In this document: positions 7,324-17,751 of the stretch, piece by piece
Position numbering within the stretch: the first letter of the stretch is position 1
Layout: every line of letters begins with the position of its first letter
NCBI RefSeq assembly: GCF_000006405.1
Contig: NW_003210583.1
Location: 180,408 to 202,694 of the forward strand
Source of the DNA: Perkinsus marinus ATCC 50983
Taxonomy: Eukaryota; Perkinsozoa; Perkinsida; Perkinsidae
Direction: 5' to 3'
DNA: 22,287 bases
Notes under the pieces: model-generated
What the model saw: the letters and a program-made list of their open reading frames with translations, nothing else
Databases searched by the model: none
What the model was told of the DNA's origin: nothing
Position numbers and translations under genes: made by a program

Positions 7324-10300
7324 ATGCATGTCAGCTCCATCGCTATCGTTGTGGAACACGAGAACCTCTCTATTGCGGGTTTTGCACTACTCGACAACTA
7401 TCCCACAGTCTTGGAAGGTAAAGCTATTGAGGACGATCGTGTTAGGGTCGACTGATGGGGTTTGAAGGATGAACTGTTAGTAAAGCACTCCTTTTCAGGA
7501 AGAACTGAAGTAGCCAACGACGACCGAGGTCTCACTAGGCAAAAGTGGGAACTGCGGATAAGAGAACTATCATAGTAACTTGCCCCTCTTAGATCCGCAA
7601 ATGCAAGTGAAGATGAAAATACTCGAGGAAACTTAGTGTAATTCCGTAACCACGCGCCCATCATTCTTAAAGAGACACAGTAGCTTCCTTTCAGCTACCA
7701 TCAGTGGGGGCCCCTAAGCAAAGCCCAAAGGATATACCAATACAACTCTCTCTGGTTCAAGTGAGATCATTTGCCATCAACGCTGCAGGAAAGAAGCGAC
7801 GAGTTGAGGTACTTCGTCGCACAAAGCGGGGACGAACCACGAATACTAGGGGAAGTCTGTCAATGGGTCCTGGCTGCATTCCCAGAGGTCAACCATCTAC
7901 TACTGTAGGATGTCTCCAAGGCCACATAGCATTTGACCGGACTCCTTAGGCACGTTGGGAAGGAGCTAGCCATCGAAGCCCACACGTTCGGCTTGCGACC
8001 TTATTTGAAGCTCTTCACAGAGATACCAGGTGGGAAGCACCCAGACCAGCATAGGGTCGATTCACACCCACCGATCAGGTCCATTCGATCAACGAGGATT
8101 CTCAGGCTCCAATTGCAGCATGTACAGCCCTAGAGTGCCCTTTGCTTGTGACTCTCATAGCAGTTACCATTGTCCCAGAGAGCGTGCCTTCCCTCCGCTC
8201 ACTATATGTGCTGCTACAGTCGAAGACCATGATGACCTCGTGAAGGTATTTGATGCCCAAAGTGACGTCGTGACGGATATCTATGGCGAGTAGGCCGACT
8301 CGAGCTCTCTCCATAACACCAGCCCTCGTAGGTACTTTCTAGCAGAGCTCATCGCGGCTCAAGACGAGTCTCACAAGAGCCTCGTCGCTCGACCCTGTGG
8401 TAGTCAAATCGCACTATCACCTCCGCATGATACGATTCAGGTCCCAATGATAGCGATGGTCAAGGCAAGGCTGTAGGGCTGATGTGCATAACGACGGAAG
8501 TGGATGTAGTTCAGCTCGTGACGGTATCGATTGCTATGGCGCTCTTAGATAAACGTGCTGGTCAAATGTTTCCATCTGGAAGACTACGACTTCTTACTTA
8601 AACCCAAGTACGTGTGCTCAGCCATCTCACTACGAGCCTCCTCTGCAGCGTTCTATCACAGGTTCGCCAGAATGGCGAGAGGCTCCCTTGTAGCGGAAGC
8701 TTGTCGTAATGCCCAGCGAGCCAAGCGAGACTCGACATGTGGTACTAGCAGTAGTCGCTATGATCACGGACGAGTCTCCTCCTCATCATCCTCCTTTCAG
8801 GGTATTCATCAATAGGAGACCGTCTTCAATTCACTCTAGAGCTGCTCGACTTGGATAGTGTATTGGCTACGCTAACAGAAGATCTTGACGGCAGTGTCTC
8901 AACTGGTCTGATCGAGGTGGGCTACGTTACTTCCTTTTGTGTGTAGCTTACAGTGTGGGGAGATATGCATATGCTCGAATACATGTGTTTATCATGATGG
9001 GAAAATAACTTTGAGATTTTGGGATATTCCTGCTGGTTTCCTGTACACTTTTCCCTGACCTTTAGTGTGAACTTCCATCATAAGCGAGGAAACTTTTGAT
9101 CTTAGCTGAGGGGAGCGAACATACATTCCTCCAACACTGGCAGCTTGTATTCTCTGATTAGATACCACAGCTCATCTCAGCTGTGGTCTCAGCTCTTGAA
9201 CATACTCCCATTGATGATGGTGACACTTGTCGTAGCCTCCCCCCTGCAGATTTGCAGAAAGCTCTAGAAGACCTCTTCCAGCAGTAAAAGCACCTCGAAT
9301 ACTATTCGTGGCGCTCACTAGTATTCTCAGCACTACCTCTCCCCGGCCGATAGGAGAGGTCACCAGCACGTTGGACACATTCCTTGATATTGATGAAGAC
9401 CTCCGTCGAAGCATTGGGGATGCCTTGTTGGAAGCACGATCGACTGGGTACGTATAAGTGATGAGGATAGTCATAGTGCGATCTTACTCATCCGTGGTTG
9501 GCAGTTACGGGAGGTTGTGTCAGCAAGTTCCTACTCGTGATGGAAGCCAGGGAGCAGCAGCTCTTAGTGAGCAATGCTGAAGACATGTGATACGTTAGAA
9601 TTTCCTCTTTTGGTGCAGCCCTCACTGAGCCCAAGGAGCGTTCCGGTGTGGATGGGATATGTGCTATGTTGAGTGAGAGTGATCTTCCAGTAAGTCGGCA
9701 TTGATGCTCATCTATCAGAACTATACTAACTATCTTATCTATCGTAACTATCGCTGATTTCGGTCCTCATTTAGGCGGACTCAGCCGTGTTGAAGATGGT
9801 CCTCACTCTATGGGGAGGCCTGTCACAAGATGACCTCAGCACTGAAGCACTCGACGCATCTATCATGTGCGACTGTGCTACCTCTCTTTGTTTGAGTGTC
9901 TTGGAATGTTAGGACCCTCTGCGGCCTCACTGAGTTGCCTCCCGTTGTCACCGAGCATGAGCCAGAAGCAGCGACCGCTAAGCTGTCCCTACCGCCTTCG
10001 CATGACCTTTGGCTATCCGACGTGCCACAGTCCGACTCATCATCATCATCTCTCTCCTAGGCTTGTATTGGTATTCTGTAGGTCTGCTAAGGACGTATTC
10101 TGCATCAATATGTTCTGTCTTGATCCACAGTATCAACGCCACAGCCCGGACTTCCTGCTGCCTGCATTTTCTATGTGAGTTCTTCAATTCCATCGAGCCC
10201 CACCTCATGAGTTTTTTCATACAATAACGAGTCATTCGTGAGGAAGAAGGTTGCAGACTATGAGATTGCTTGAGAAATAATTCCACAAACTTGAAACTAA

Positions 10301-13300
10301 CTTTGGTCGTTTTCTAAATTCGTATTTCACAACACAAAAGGCAAAGAGAGCTTCATCGAGCAGTTGAATGTCAGTCGCTCGCCTCAGGTTCCCAGACAAA
10401 AACTACTGCGTCCTCACGCAGCCTCACGACGTGCCTCAGAGCAACTTCCTCTCATCTATGTTCACCCAAATCCGCCCTAAGATTGGCACTACCATTCATC
10501 ACGTTCTGTGAGTCCAACGAGCCTGCAGCCCTTCCAGGAGCCTATTCACTCTTGCGATCAGATACCTCGCCCATCGCGACTCTTTCTTTGCCCGGATATC
10601 GGGCAGTCCACTGCTACTCACCGATCGAAACCCTCACTGGGAAGTCGCCGTGCTCCCTCGCAGCTCAAGTCTTGGTAGCGCGGAAGCCGAACTTCAGTGC
10701 TCGCAGGGATTTTGCTCAGCCTCTCTCGATTGGTCTAAGCTCGAGCCTGTAGCATCATCCATCACTGACAAGCACCGAGACTCCTTGCAACGGTATGCTT
10801 TCGTCTGCTCACCCTACAGGAACCATTTTGCTCACAGGCGGTACGAAAATGACGAGGTAATCGTCATTGCAGTCCTCCTCGACGCTCAGCCTGTTGCAAT
10901 GATCGGGGTAAGCCTCGTCACGGTATGGTAGAGGCATCACGACTCTCTTCAGGTAGAGATGATCACCAGTAACGACAAAGAGGCGGATCCGATAGACATT
11001 TTACGATGTCAGTAGCTACTCGCTGTTCGTCGTTTATGCATCTGTGCATCGAGTCAGACTGCTACGACGTAGACCAGTACCTCTCCCCTGCTGCATATAA
11101 GGGCTCTGGCTCTTGCTGTCGCCTCATCCACTGGGGCATCATCCCGATACTCATCGGACAGACCAGAAGGATACTGAACATGGCCAATACTGCACTGGGA
11201 ACTCGACTCATGTGAAGACTTGATATTGAGGCCAAAGGGATTCTCACTGCAGGTCTATCGCGGTTAGTAACAGTCTTAGTCACGATGACTCTAGACTGTC
11301 TTTGGCGAGCTCATCTGGGAGAAGTGGCATTCTTGATGAATTTGTAGGCATTCAGGGGTTGCCTAGGCTTTGTTCCGTCCCTCTGTTTATCCGGCTCTCC
11401 ATCATCTTAGTAGGAATCAGCAGCGTCACGAATGCATATGACATGTTAGCAGGGCATCTAATTATCGTATCATTATCTCAGGTGCACCTACGTCCAAGAC
11501 GTCTGCCGGGCTTGACCACCATCAAGCGGATTCCGCCAACCGCGACTACCTTTGCCCGAGTACGCGCTTTGTCGTTTGTGGTATGGACACGTGTTCACAC
11601 ACTCATATGAGGGGAGTTCAATCCTGTCGAGAGTTTAACATGCAACCGAAGCGTCTGCTAGTCGGCGCCTCACATAGCTTGCGTCTTATCTTAGATGGAC
11701 GAGTCAGACACTCCTACAGCACGATGGCAGCAGCGAGAGTGGAAGGAGAGTATTGGTGGTAGGCAAGAGAAAGCTCTCGAGACTCACGGAAAGCGGCTCC
11801 GATTCCTCGAGGGAACACTGTGAGTCCTATTATCCCACGGCTGGCCACTCTCATCAACATCAACAATGTCGTTCGTCCTTGTAGACGGGATGCTTATACG
11901 CAGTGCGAGTCCATGAAGATCCTCACGAAAAAGATGATACTCGACAAGAAGTGCATCGTCAACGCGAGAATAGTAGGCCCCTCAACACCCACGAGCAGCC
12001 GTCCATCCTACTCACAGGTCGTCGTTGGAGCTTCTGATACTGGCTTGTCGGCCCTGTCATCGCTAATGTCGATGCCCAGGCTCCACTTCACCTCGCTTAC
12101 GCTATTGGCACCCGGGGGGATCAGCTATTTCCTGGATGATGACCTAGACCGTAAGTGTATGATGACGACTGCGTTGTGGTAGGCATCAGTTCCTCACAGC
12201 ACTCACTCACCAAGAAGCCTCTCTGTCACGTCTGTTCAAGAGCCAGGCGTCCGAGAGAGGCCACACAGCGTCGCTCCGCCAAGTGAGGCGTTTGACTGCC
12301 ACTACTGGCGCGTGAGGATCTCTATGTAACGGACGTCCGTGGAGCATGCAGGCTTTCCCAGATTCTCCCCTCGGGAGCTGCGCCGTCTCATGATGGACTC
12401 TCGTGTGCGCATACTAGATGCGAGGATGATATCCCTCAATCGAGGCGCGAAGACTATCTCTGTGGTACCGAGCTGTGAGGACGGTTCGGAAGCAGAGGCT
12501 TCTGGAAGACTTATCGAAGTTCCTTATGACTATCTGGTTCGAATGAGCTCGATGCAATGTGGCAGAGGATTGGCTTTACTTCAGGTCTTCACACCGGGTC
12601 TGCAAGATCGTGGTCTGCACTCTCTTAATATCCGCTCGATGGGAGTCGCCGACATACCATTGGGGTTTAGACACGTCAACGGCTGTAGATGATTCAGGTC
12701 GACCTTCTTACGAACAAACATTGTCATCAGGTTTGTCATCCGCCGACAGCTCATGTGACAAGATTCTCGGAGATGGTTCTATCCTGCTCAAATCTCTGAT
12801 ATGGAATCCACTCAGCTACGTGGTTATCTACGGGAGAGCTCTCGATTCCTATTGCGCGGTTAGGGGTCATCCGTCTTGAGCCGGACTGGATAAGTGCCTG
12901 CTTCAGATTCAAGGTTTGCTCGGCAGGCTTGTCCCTCCTAAGAAGATCGTGCTGGTCCTACCGCCCAGAAGAAGTAGTCACCTGTCCTGATCAGTGGCAT
13001 TGGACTGTGGATGTCAGGTCGTGAGACTATCGCGGATGAGGACGAAGTACTGCCTGTGGACGCCTTTGAAGAAGGCGAGGCTGTTGAGCAGAAGTTGCAC
13101 TGCGTTCTGGAGAGCATCGGAGTACTGCCACCTGCGCTGTAGGGGAGACCACAGCCGGAGGGAATAGGTACGGGTCCATAGTGACCTCACTCTGACAGGA
13201 GTGGAGCAAGACACCAGGCATCGGCTTAGTGCAGTCAGGCTCATCGGGTTACCTGGTGATACGGTGAGGGAAGCTTTGCTGGTGTTGGGCTGGCGAGCGA

Positions 13301-15154
13301 TTGCTGCTTGTAGGATAAGTCCGAGGAGCCGCAAGGAACACGAGGAGGACCAGTATGTCCTCGCCTAGCTCTGTGTGCTCTGTCTACGTTCATACCAGGT
13401 ACGAGGGATTCTGGAGAGGCTGTTAAAGGCGAACACCTCGGAGGATCCAATACAGTAATAATCCAATCGTATGCGCCGAAATCATCGGGGCCTGTATCAG
13501 ATACAAGATCACTTGCCGAGTTTTGCTCACAGCTGATGGTCACAGCGTCGACCCGAGAATATTCTCGTGCATTTACGCCAATGAGCTTGTGTAAGGCCTA
13601 CGCAGTGGCAGTAGAGGGCGATTGACTGCATAGGTATGACGGACGTCTCATTGTGGACCACCTCTTCCGAACTATAGACGAAAATATCTTCGCTGCCGGC
13701 ACTCTCTGTGAGTTCTCCCGTCGGTATGTAGAAGCTCAGGGTAGCGGCAGAGGGACGAGGAGTGAGCTTCCCGGTGCAGCTGAGAAGTGATGGAACGGCT
13801 CTCAGAATTCCATCAGAGTCTGCGCCTGGATGGCTACAATGGTCGTGAGGTTGGCGGCAGGCTAGCTGAGGCCATTGTCAAGTAAAATAATTTCCTGGTG
13901 CTCTGTCTCGTGATATGTTATAGTTTTCTTGCTGGCGATGAAACTGTCCGTTTTTTCGAGAGTTAATCAGGTGCCTCGATCCTGAACGGTCTATGGCTGA
14001 AGCTTCGGGAGATGTTACTTTTGGTGAGGCTCAGGAAGATGAGAACTTGCAGTCATCGACAAGCGAGTCTATCGTAAACTTTCATTCACCCGTGTCTAAT
14101 ACCTCATTGGTTTCAGAACCATCTCCTGCCGGAATTCTCGCATCCTCATGTCTCTACCGGACTACTGCCCGGCTTATTCCACTACTACAGATTAGTATGT
14201 CCCAGCGATGAGGATTATAGGAAAATCCCAGCGGGCAGGGGATAGAGGCGAACTATTGGAGGGTGTTGAGTTTAGCTGCTCAGATACTATCGTCACCGAC
14301 GATCTAGATCAATCACTGGGCACAGGGCACTTCTGTGAAATGAAGGTTGATAAGTTGGGGAAGATATCAGAATTGACGTACTTCCATGTGGGAGATCCGA
14401 TAACCTCGTGATTGTGTATTGGCCAGATATCTGGGGGGAGAGCCGCTGGAGCTGCATAACTTGCACGCGTTGCTTGGCATGCCAGTCGCCTATCTCAATG
14501 ACATGTGATAAGGAGCGCTGATGTTAGCCTGACTCCCGTACGGTCTGGCATAGATCCAAGAAGTGCTCCGATGGGCAGACCAAAGCGATTATCGAGTACC
14601 TCGAAGATAGTTGGGCGAAGGCCTTGTTCCACGAGAGGTAGGTCAGTGCTCAATTGAGCAACAACCGTCTTTCCATTTGACATGATGCCGGCTGCGCACT
14701 CTAGTGGTGTAACAGCACCTCCATCACCGTGTGTGGTAATGCCTCGAATCCTTCTGCTAAAACCTCAGATTCACGTCTTTCACCGCTTCTCTGACAAAGA
14801 GCGGGAAAGCAGAACTCCTTTCGACCGTTAGAACTATATTGAGTAGCGGTGATGATGAAAGGTCACTGAAGGACCAGAGCGTGACAGACGAGGTAGCTGC
14901 TGGCAACACAGTGTACTAAACTAGGAATGTTTATCAGCTCGTCTCTCAACTGGAGGAGAGGTTACCATCATCTTGGAAGGAATCGTTGAAGGATCGCCTA
15001 GTCGAGTATATACGAGAGAACGAGGACCACCTGCCGTAAGTCGAGTTAGTCACAGTAGCGGAGGGGAGATTATCCATGCAGAGATTACTTTTTCCCTGAG
15101 GAATGGGCAACCCTTGCAGAAGAAGCACCTGCGGGACGCGGAGCTGGATCATGA
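7324..15154 (+). CDS. CFAP61: CFAP61 (axonemal calmodulin- and spoke-associated complex subunit)
   Basis: CFAP61 (Chlamydomonas FAP61/CaM-IP3) acts at the base of radial spokes in motile cilia. Conserved peptides in order: VVEHENLSIAGFALLDNYP (7351), ATVEDHDDLVKVFD then YGEYFLAELIAAQDE (exon join 8289/8332), DVFCINMFCLDPQY (10082-10174), FPDKNYCVLTQPHDVP (10388-10507), YLAHRDSFF (10562-10792), VIAVLLDAQPVAMIG (10838-10907), NARI joined to VVVGASDTGLSAL (11972/12018, Rossmann-like), VPYDYL joined to VFTPGLQDRGLHS (12536/12585), VVIYGRALDSYCAV, YDGRLIVDHLFRTID (13634-13740). The C-terminus is exact: 13788-13881, 13971-14073, 14117-14194, 14232-14377, 14427-14504, 14554-14637, 14769-14892, 14938-15035, 15082-15154 (TGA). 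The family layout is two acetyltransferase-like domains, then a dinucleotide-binding-like domain. The start (ATG 7324) is provisional; human-type N-termini extend further. Exons at 7420-8190, 8560-10080, 11211-11950, 12150-12350 and 12670-13500 are only partly resolved. Confidence 0.93.
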
Positions 15155-15707
15155 GTGTTATAAAATGGAATCATGGATGTTGGATATCCATTATAGATTG
15201 GTTGCGTTGTTAGTGACACTCTCCATGGAGTTTCGAAACTGAATTCTTCGATAGTACCCGTAGGTAGAATTTTCCTCGAAGAAGTTGTTGTCCTTGTCTT
15301 TATTGGCCATGTAAACGAAGTCCTCACCCACGAAAAAGAAATACCATGTAAGAATGTGTAGCTGCACAGTGTATTTTTCCCTCTAGTGAGATGCTCTCAT
15401 CCAAATCCAAGGGCTCAATGTACTCACTCGCGTCTGGGGAACTCTAAACCGGTGGCATAGCGGCCCCATTCTCCGAATAGATTTGTGAATAGTTTGATCA
15501 GAAGGAGCAGAGGGTTGTAATAGGGGCCACATGTGCAAGTTTGCTCGAACTCAGTGCACTAGCACTCCACTGGTTCCCCCACCACATAGTTCCCTCAATG
15601 TTCTCGAATATGAAGGTTTACATGATATGACTGAGTAACTCATTGTTCTGAGCATCACGTTGCTGTACACTGAGTAACTCGACAGGAACGGATGAACCAA
15701 CGATACT
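15155..15707. other. Convergent intergenic region between CFAP61 and CFAP299
   Basis: Both genes end here, so the stretch should hold two 3' untranslated regions. It contains an inverted single copy of the 53-bp repeat core and a direct repeat actgagtaactc (about 15630 and 15669). Small minus-strand frames here show no recognisable product. Confidence 0.6.
15454..15484 (-). repeat. Solitary inverted copy of the 53-bp repeat core
   Basis: ggcatagcggccccattctc then cgaatagattt is the reverse complement of the array core (aatctattcggggaatgggg then ccgctatgcc) at 4274-4626, with one base different over about 30. It lies about 10.8 kb from the array in the gap between two convergent genes. Confidence 0.9.
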
Positions 15708-16939
15708 TCATGCTTTCCTTCTGGGCATGTGGTCAAAGAAAACTACCTGGAGGTACTCACTTGTCCTGAGTTGAGCAGGAAGTGACTTAACCGCCACCCA
15801 AGCTTCTCACGTGACGTCGTGACGTTCCGAATTGTCTCCAGGATCACGTTCCGGATTGACATCTATCAGCTTCCGATCTCTCTTGTTCTGACACGCTGAT
15901 ACTTGCCTCGAATACCACGCAGTGGAAGCTCACCCTGAATAACAGGCCCATTTTTGTGTCCGGGAGAACCTGGAAATTGGGACTTTCGTTGGCTGTACCT
16001 GTCAGATGGAATACTGTAGTGTTGCTTCAATTCGAAGATCTTGGGAGTGGTCCTACATCGTTGAGTCTCCCAGTTGTAGAAACACAGGTCAGTGGGCCGT
16101 GGTAGTATACGTTTTTCTCCTGATTGTCACATGGTTCGCAGCACCAATCTCGGAAGACGATGATATGTAAGGTTCGCTCGTATCGAGTCCGGAACAAGTT
16201 GAAGGGGATGATACTACTTGAGAAGTAAGCCTCGAAGTCATCCGTCCTCAGCCTGTGACCGTAGTCGATGTATCCGCTGATTTCCTGCCCTTTAGAGTTC
16301 TTATCGCGGATGAAGATGATACAAGAGATCTTTCCACTCCTGGCCATCTCCTCCCTAGCTGCCAAGTGTCTGACAGTCAACACTTCCTCGTGATGTATAC
16401 CCCAATTCCGCATGACCTTAGAGTGGGGAAGGCAGTGAGGTCCTTGTTCGCAGAGGCAAGCACCTAACTCTCCAGTGTCTCATCACTGACGACTACATGG
16501 CAGTGGAGCCTCCAACAGACCTTAACCATGCCTTGTAATTGACGCCTTTTTTCCCTTTCCGCGGCTTCGCGCTTCTCGTTGAACTCATCCCGAGACATAA
16601 CCTGGGATCAAGTAGATTCAGTCAACTCAGACATCACTGTGGTTCTCCGCACATCTCCTCTCCTACAACCAAGCTCCACAAGCTGACGCGCAAGTTTGGT
16701 GCCTCCCAGGTAAAATCTGCGGATACAAGGACGGGACTTCCCAGGCTTGATGAAAATCCACATAATGAAACACAGATCGAAACGGCATCTGTCGCGCATG
16801 TTTAACTGTGCTCTTACGTATCTTTTTCGGTGATTTGCGCATCGAGGTAGTCTTCGTAAGATCCGTACTTATCGAAGAACTCATCGCTGTCATCAAAAAC
16901 AATAGTGGCGCTCCTTCCTGGTCCTTCGATAGGGATCAT
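15708..16939 (-). CDS. CFAP299: CFAP299 (cilia- and flagella-associated protein, C4orf22 family), complete
   Basis: A small conserved protein of ciliated eukaryotes, linked to flagella by family knowledge; its molecular role is not well defined. Nine exons join in phase: 16939-16818, 16716-16653, 16601-16521, 16463-16417, 16369-16218, 16119-16057, 15998-15934, 15887-15811, 15765-15708 (stop TGA), giving 242 residues, close to the roughly 233 of the human protein. All eight introns are GT..AG, 45-101 nt. Diagnostic peptides: [39 protein letters not shown] then [63 protein letters not shown] and [15 protein letters not shown] 16939 is in frame with the conserved N-terminal segment. It is tail to tail with CFAP61, another axonemal gene. 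Confidence 0.96.
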
Positions 16940-17252
16940 TGAACGAAGAATCCAAGTCCTGTAGCCGTACTACCCGCATTGAGAGTTCATCACCTAGGGC
17001 TGAGCTCTGAAACCAAATGCCACTCAGTAAAAATAGTAGGAGAAAAAACCCGATCTATCCGCCTAACGGGGAAGACCCACGTGGGCGAACAGTCGCCATT
17101 TATACGGAAATATACAACGTCATAAAACACGCATCTGTAACGACCAGTGCGCACGAGAGAAGTAATGTCAGGATGATGTAACCCGCTGAGCGATGATGAG
17201 CTATGTAGCAATGACCTCTTGATCGCCCACCGTTCCACAAGACAGAGAAGGG
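16940..17252. other. Upstream flank of CFAP299
   Basis: Probable CFAP299 promoter side, inferred from position. A 100-codon minus-strand frame (17292-16990) has somewhat protein-like composition (RYRCVFYDVVYFRINGDC) but matches no family I know and has no clear splice links, so I do not call it a gene. Confidence 0.35.
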
Positions 17253-17607
17253 TTGCTTGTCGCGACGCGCGAATTCCTTGGAAACAGCCCACATGATCTA
17301 GTTGGTTTCGACATCACTGAGATCTACAACCACGCCGGTTCATCGACACTTTTCCAGGAAAAGTTTCCCCACACTATTTATACAATATTTGCACCCCTAT
17401 ATTCTGGAGCTCGAATAGACAATGCCGAAGGGAACAAGCTGTATCCATCTGTTATCGCGGTATGCTGGCTATTCCATTCACCAACTCGACGACTTCGATC
17501 GACGGTACCTTAGAAAATTTCCAGGCAACGCTCCAGGTTGTGAAGCTCCTGTATCCAACAAAGGCGAGCTAAGGATCACATGCGGGAAGTGTGAGTACTC
17601 TAATTAA
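17253..17607 (+). other. Possible small plus-strand gene of unknown function
   Basis: Two overlapping plus-strand frames look protein-like. One (from 17253) includes DLVGFDITEIYNHAGSS and TIYTIFAPLYSGARID. The other ends at a stop at 17605-17607 after YAGYSIHQLDDFDRRYLRKF and ELRITCGKCEYSN. They could be exons of one gene joined by a short intron, but I could not find a unique junction. An aataaa at 17661-17666 lies 54 nt past the stop. The product is unrecognised. Confidence 0.3.
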
Positions 17608-17660
17608 ACAACCCAATAATGAACTGATATCATAATTGAAACTCTCAATTCTCAACGCAT

Positions 17661-17666
17661 AATAAA
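17661..17666 (+). promoter_or_regulatory. AATAAA hexamer, possible polyadenylation signal
   Basis: An AATAAA lies in an AT-rich stretch between the stop of the possible plus-strand gene (17607) and the 3' end of RPA1 (17752). The hexamer match is direct; its function is inferred, and many protists do not rely on it. Confidence 0.25.
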
Positions 17667-17751
17667 TATCAATTTCTTGACCCGTTGTTGGGATCGACCT
17701 TCTGCAAATATCTGCCGACCAAATGGTTCACTTTGATGCCGGCACCAGCAC

